Assembly (NCBI GenBank): GCA_022822125.1 | Contig: JAJECF010000172.1 | Coordinates: forward strand, 1 to 16,683 | Length of the DNA: 16,683 nt | Reading direction: 5' to 3' | DNA from: Alphaproteobacteria bacterium | GTDB taxonomy: Bacteria > Pseudomonadota > Alphaproteobacteria > Bin95 | Shown: positions 14,095-16,683 of the stretch, one piece after another | How the letters are laid out: every line of letters begins with the position of its first letter | How positions within the stretch are numbered: position 1 is the stretch's first letter | Notes under the pieces: model-generated | Told to the model about the DNA's origin: nothing | What the model saw: the letters and a program-made list of their open reading frames with translations, nothing else | Databases searched by the model: none | Program-made: the position numbers and the translations under genes

Positions 14095-16683
14095 CTAGAA
14101 TCTGAACTGCATGGCCGCGGAAATCCGGTGCTCCGGGACACCCTTAGGCGGAGTGAGGCGTTCGGCGGCAAGTGTCAGCGTAGGGCCAGACAGCGGCCCT
14201 GCATCGAAGCCGAGCGCCAGCCGCTGCGCCTTTGCGCCAGTCAGGCCGATGGCGGCTTGCGGCGCAAAGACGGCGCCGCGGGAGACGAAATTCCAGCCCG
14301 CCTGCAAATGCGCCGCAGGCGCCGGTGTTCCGCCCCTGCGCTCCCGGGGGTCATCGGACCAGAGCGGCGCGGACTTCCCCGGCCCGCTGTCCTGCGGCCC
14401 GAGCGCCGCATCCAGCGACCATGACAGCCCGCGGCGGCTGGCGTCTCCCGGCCGGCGAATATCGGCGGTCAGGCCGAATTCCCGATAGCCGCGCTCGGAA
14501 TGCCAGGCCAGCCAGCGCAACCGGAGATCGATATGCCCGGATACCAGCGGCAGCGGTGCCCGGACGCCGCTTGCGAGCTCCAGGCCCTTGCCGGTCACCC
14601 CGTCGCCGCCGTCGCGGCGCAGCGATATGGACGCATATCGCGAGGTCTGTCCTTCGCCCGTCGACGCCTCGATGCCGACGCTCTGACGGTCGGCAGCGGC
14701 GGACAGGGCGCCGACGGTTGTTCCTGCAGTCCCGCCGGTGTCGAGCCGCGCGAAGCCGCCCGCGCCGAACGCCGAGAATTTCAGGCCTCCGAACTCAGGC
14801 AGAGGGCTGCGGTAACCGACTGACACGGTCGCCATCCGGACGTCTGCGGTCTCGACGCCCCGGCCCCCAGCCGTGTTTTCAATGCGTCCCCGCCCGCCGC
14901 CCAGCGTCATCCAGGCCTCGCCACCCTCTTCGAAGCGCCGCTGCAGATAGGGATGTGCGCTGTCGAGAGTCATTTTCAGCACGCCGGACTCGGCGTCGGC
15001 GACATAGTCCACCTCCGCCTTGCGGCGCGCGAACGCCGCGCCCGCCAGCCATCGCCTGTCCCACCGCATATCGGCGCCGAACCAGGCCGACAGCAACCGG
15101 CCGCTATAATGTGCTTGCGGGCCGGCCGCGCCCTCGAACGCCTCCAGGCCGCTGCGATGCCAAAGCGACCACTGCGCGGAGTTGTCCGCGACCGGTGGAC
15201 CCGGCGAGAACTGGAATGCGCTTTTCCGGCGCGCCTCCTGCCCGCTTATGCCGACAACCGTTGTCCGCTCGTCGCGGGCGGCCGGACGTTGCGCCCGGCT
15301 TTCGCCGACAGTCCCGAAAAGCGGCAGGTCGCGGCCGGCCAGAACGAAGCGCGGCGCAACGGCATCGGGAGAGAAGCGGTCCCCGATAACAGCCTCGGCG
15401 CCGGCGGCCATGCGACCGGCCAGAGTCGCCAGAACGGCCTTGACCGCCTTGCGCGCCGCTGGAGGCGCGGTAGCGGCTTCCGGCGTCGCGAAGACGGGGT
15501 CGGAGCCGGGGCTGCAGTCCGGGTGGATGCGGTCTTCGCTTATGCAGAAGCGGACCCGAAACACATGGGCGGTTCCGTTTTCGAGACCCTCCACGACATG
15601 GCGGGTTGTCCCCGGGCCGCTGCCGGCCATGTCTGTCCATTCGTCGGGCGCGGCGTTGCCGCTCGCTCCGGCGACATATTGCCATCTGACGATTCTCGCA
15701 TCGTCCGGATCATTCCATTCCAGAAGAGCCGACCCGTCTCCCGGCGTCGCCCTGAGGCCTTCGGGCCTTGCCAGCACGGCAATCGGGACGGTGGTGATCT
15801 CTTCCGACCCCAGACCGAAACCGCTATTGTTTGCAGCCCTGATGCGGAATGTATGGGGCGTGCCGTTGTCGAGCCCCGTCACCTCGTGGCTCGTTGTCGT
15901 CGCATCGCTGCCCAGGATATCCGTCCAGTCGCTGTATGCACCATCGGTCCTGTAACTGTATTGCCAGAGGGTCACGGTCGGATCGTCCAGCGCCGTCCAT
16001 TCCAGCAGGGCCCTGCCGTCGCCCGGCACCGCCGTAAGTCCCGCCGGCTTGGCCGGCACCGGGGCCAGCGTTGCGGTTGCTTCATCCGATTCCGCGCCGA
16101 CGCCCTCATCGGCGACGGCCTGGATCTTGAAGCTGTAGGACACGCCGGTCTCGAGGCCGATGACCGTGTGGCTGGTCGTGGTGCCGTCGGTGCCAATGAT
16201 ATAGGTCCAGTCCTCCTCATACGCCCCACTGCCGCGCCGCTGATTATATTGCCATCCGGTGATGCCGGTGACGGCGGGATCGCCAGGGTCGTCCCACTCC
16301 AGCAGCACCTGCCGGTCGCCGGGCGTCGCGGTAAAGCCGGACGGTTTTCCCGGCAGAGCGAACGGCACCACCGTAACCTCGTCCGATTCCAGCCCGGAAC
16401 CATTGCCGTTCACAGCCCTGATGCGGAATATATGGGGCGTGCGGTTTTCAAGGCCCGTAACTTCATGGCTTGTGGTCGCCGCATCGCTGCCGGGGATATC
16501 CGTCCATGCGCCGTCAGCGCCATCGGTCCTGTAACTGTATTGCCAAAGGGCCACAGTCGGGTCATCCAGCGCCGTCCATTCCAGCAGGGCTCTGCCGTCG
16601 CCCGGCATCGCCGTCAGTCCTGCCGGCTTGGCGGGAAGCAATGGCAGTGTCACGGTCGCTTCGTCCGATTCCTTGCCGATGCC
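14095..16683 (-). CDS. Autotransporter with fibronectin-III-like passenger domains (5' end outside window)
   Basis: This is the C-terminal 862 residues of a large outer-membrane protein; the gene runs off the right edge, so its start, signal peptide and upstream domains are not visible. The GTG at 16651-16653 lies within a domain and is not the start. From there the visible part has four Fn3-like domains of 94-99 residues, preceded by the tail of another. Next come a helix (RKAVKAVLATLAGRMAAGAE), a linker, and a beta-barrel domain over the last 330 or so residues, with alternating strands and a final AMQFRF ending in Phe as barrel proteins do. The helix before the barrel is what autotransporters thread through the pore. 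The Fn3 passenger is probably displayed on the surface for binding or adhesion. The barrel resembles a type common in Alphaproteobacteria; the ligand is unknown. Confidence 0.85.
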   Translation of the reverse strand, partial: GIGKESDEATVTLPLLPAKPAGLTAMPGDGRALLEWTALDDPTVALWQYSYRTDGADGAWTDIPGSDAATTSHEVTGLENRTPHIFRIRAVNGNGSGLESDEVTVVPFALPGKPSGFTATPGDRQVLLEWDDPGDPAVTGITGWQYNQRRGSGAYEEDWTYIIGTDGTTTSHTVIGLETGVSYSFKIQAVADEGVGAESDEATATLAPVPAKPAGLTAVPGDGRALLEWTALDDPTVTLWQYSYRTDGAYSDWTDILGSDATTTSHEVTGLDNGTPHTFRIRAANNSGFGLGSEEITTVPIAVLARPEGLRATPGDGSALLEWNDPDDARIVRWQYVAGASGNAAPDEWTDMAGSGPGTTRHVVEGLENGTAHVFRVRFCISEDRIHPDCSPGSDPVFATPEAATAPPAARKAVKAVLATLAGRMAAGAEAVIGDRFSPDAVAPRFVLAGRDLPLFGTVGESRAQRPAARDERTTVVGISGQEARRKSAFQFSPGPPVADNSAQWSLWHRSGLEAFEGAAGPQAHYSGRLLSAWFGADMRWDRRWLAGAAFARRKAEVDYVADAESGVLKMTLDSAHPYLQRRFEEGGEAWMTLGGGRGRIENTAGGRGVETADVRMATVSVGYRSPLPEFGGLKFSAFGAGGFARLDTGGTAGTTVGALSAAADRQSVGIEASTGEGQTSRYASISLRRDGGDGVTGKGLELASGVRAPLPLVSGHIDLRLRWLAWHSERGYREFGLTADIRRPGDASRRGLSWSLDAALGPQDSGPGKSAPLWSDDPRERRGGTPAPAAHLQAGWNFVSRGAVFAPQAAIGLTGAKAQRLALGFDAGPLSGPTLTLAAERLTPPKGVPEHRISAAMQFRF
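15772..16632 (-). repeat. Tandem Fn3-encoding repeat with a 579 bp period
   Basis: The domains at 16632-16351 and 16053-15772 are close copies, beginning AKPAGLTA and sharing GDGRALLEWTALDDPTV and SYRTDGA. They are 579 bp apart. The domain between them (16350-16054) is of a second type, with longer loops and an end ESDEATATL that matches the partial domain at the window edge (ESDEATVTL). The pattern is therefore a two-domain unit repeated about twice. Confidence 0.8.

Overview
The window is very GC-rich and densely packed. It looks like an alphaproteobacterial chromosome, possibly from the Rhodospirillales or Rhodobacterales side. The evidence is a class I PHA synthase, the order aminotransferase-hom-glpX-recJ, a class III CoA-transferase, an autotransporter barrel of a type common in Alphaproteobacteria, and an exact GTTC-N7-GTTC LexA-type box. 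The placement is inferred from gene content, as no rRNA or tRNA is visible.

Left part (1-3733): a truncated metallo-beta-lactamase-fold gene (minus strand) stands divergent from an intact class III CoA-transferase. Next comes a foreign-looking cassette behind a TTGACA element and a LexA-type box: a small unrecognised ORF, a beta-class DNA methyltransferase gene with two in-frame stops, and a full-length BglII/BstYI-type restriction endonuclease with its D-x8-E-x-Q active site intact. The three reading frames overlap by 1-4 bases, so they look translationally coupled. About 250 bp of unexplained sequence separates the cassette from the next gene.

Middle part (3734-11206): a minus-strand class I PHA synthase; divergent from it a small lipoprotein with a probable TTG start; then a tight block of an AlaC-like aminotransferase, homoserine dehydrogenase (hom), class II fructose-1,6-bisphosphatase (glpX) and RecJ. 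Two of the three junctions overlap and the third is 25 bp, so this is probably one operon. It joins aspartate-family amino-acid synthesis, gluconeogenesis and DNA repair, probably by co-transcription rather than shared function.

Right part (11207-16683): a lipoprotein with an alpha/beta-hydrolase (dienelactone-hydrolase-like) fold and less GC-biased codons; a cluster of REP-like intergenic repeats; rsmD (probable GTG start); upp; and, convergent with upp, the C-terminal 860 or so residues of a large outer-membrane autotransporter. Its passenger holds alternating fibronectin-III-like domains, and the gene runs off the right edge.

The best leads are the damaged restriction-modification cassette with its LexA-type promoter and unknown leader ORF, and the alternating Fn3 repeats of the autotransporter. 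I do not see a clearly new defence or metabolic system, and no CRISPR, tRNA, rRNA or complete insertion sequence.
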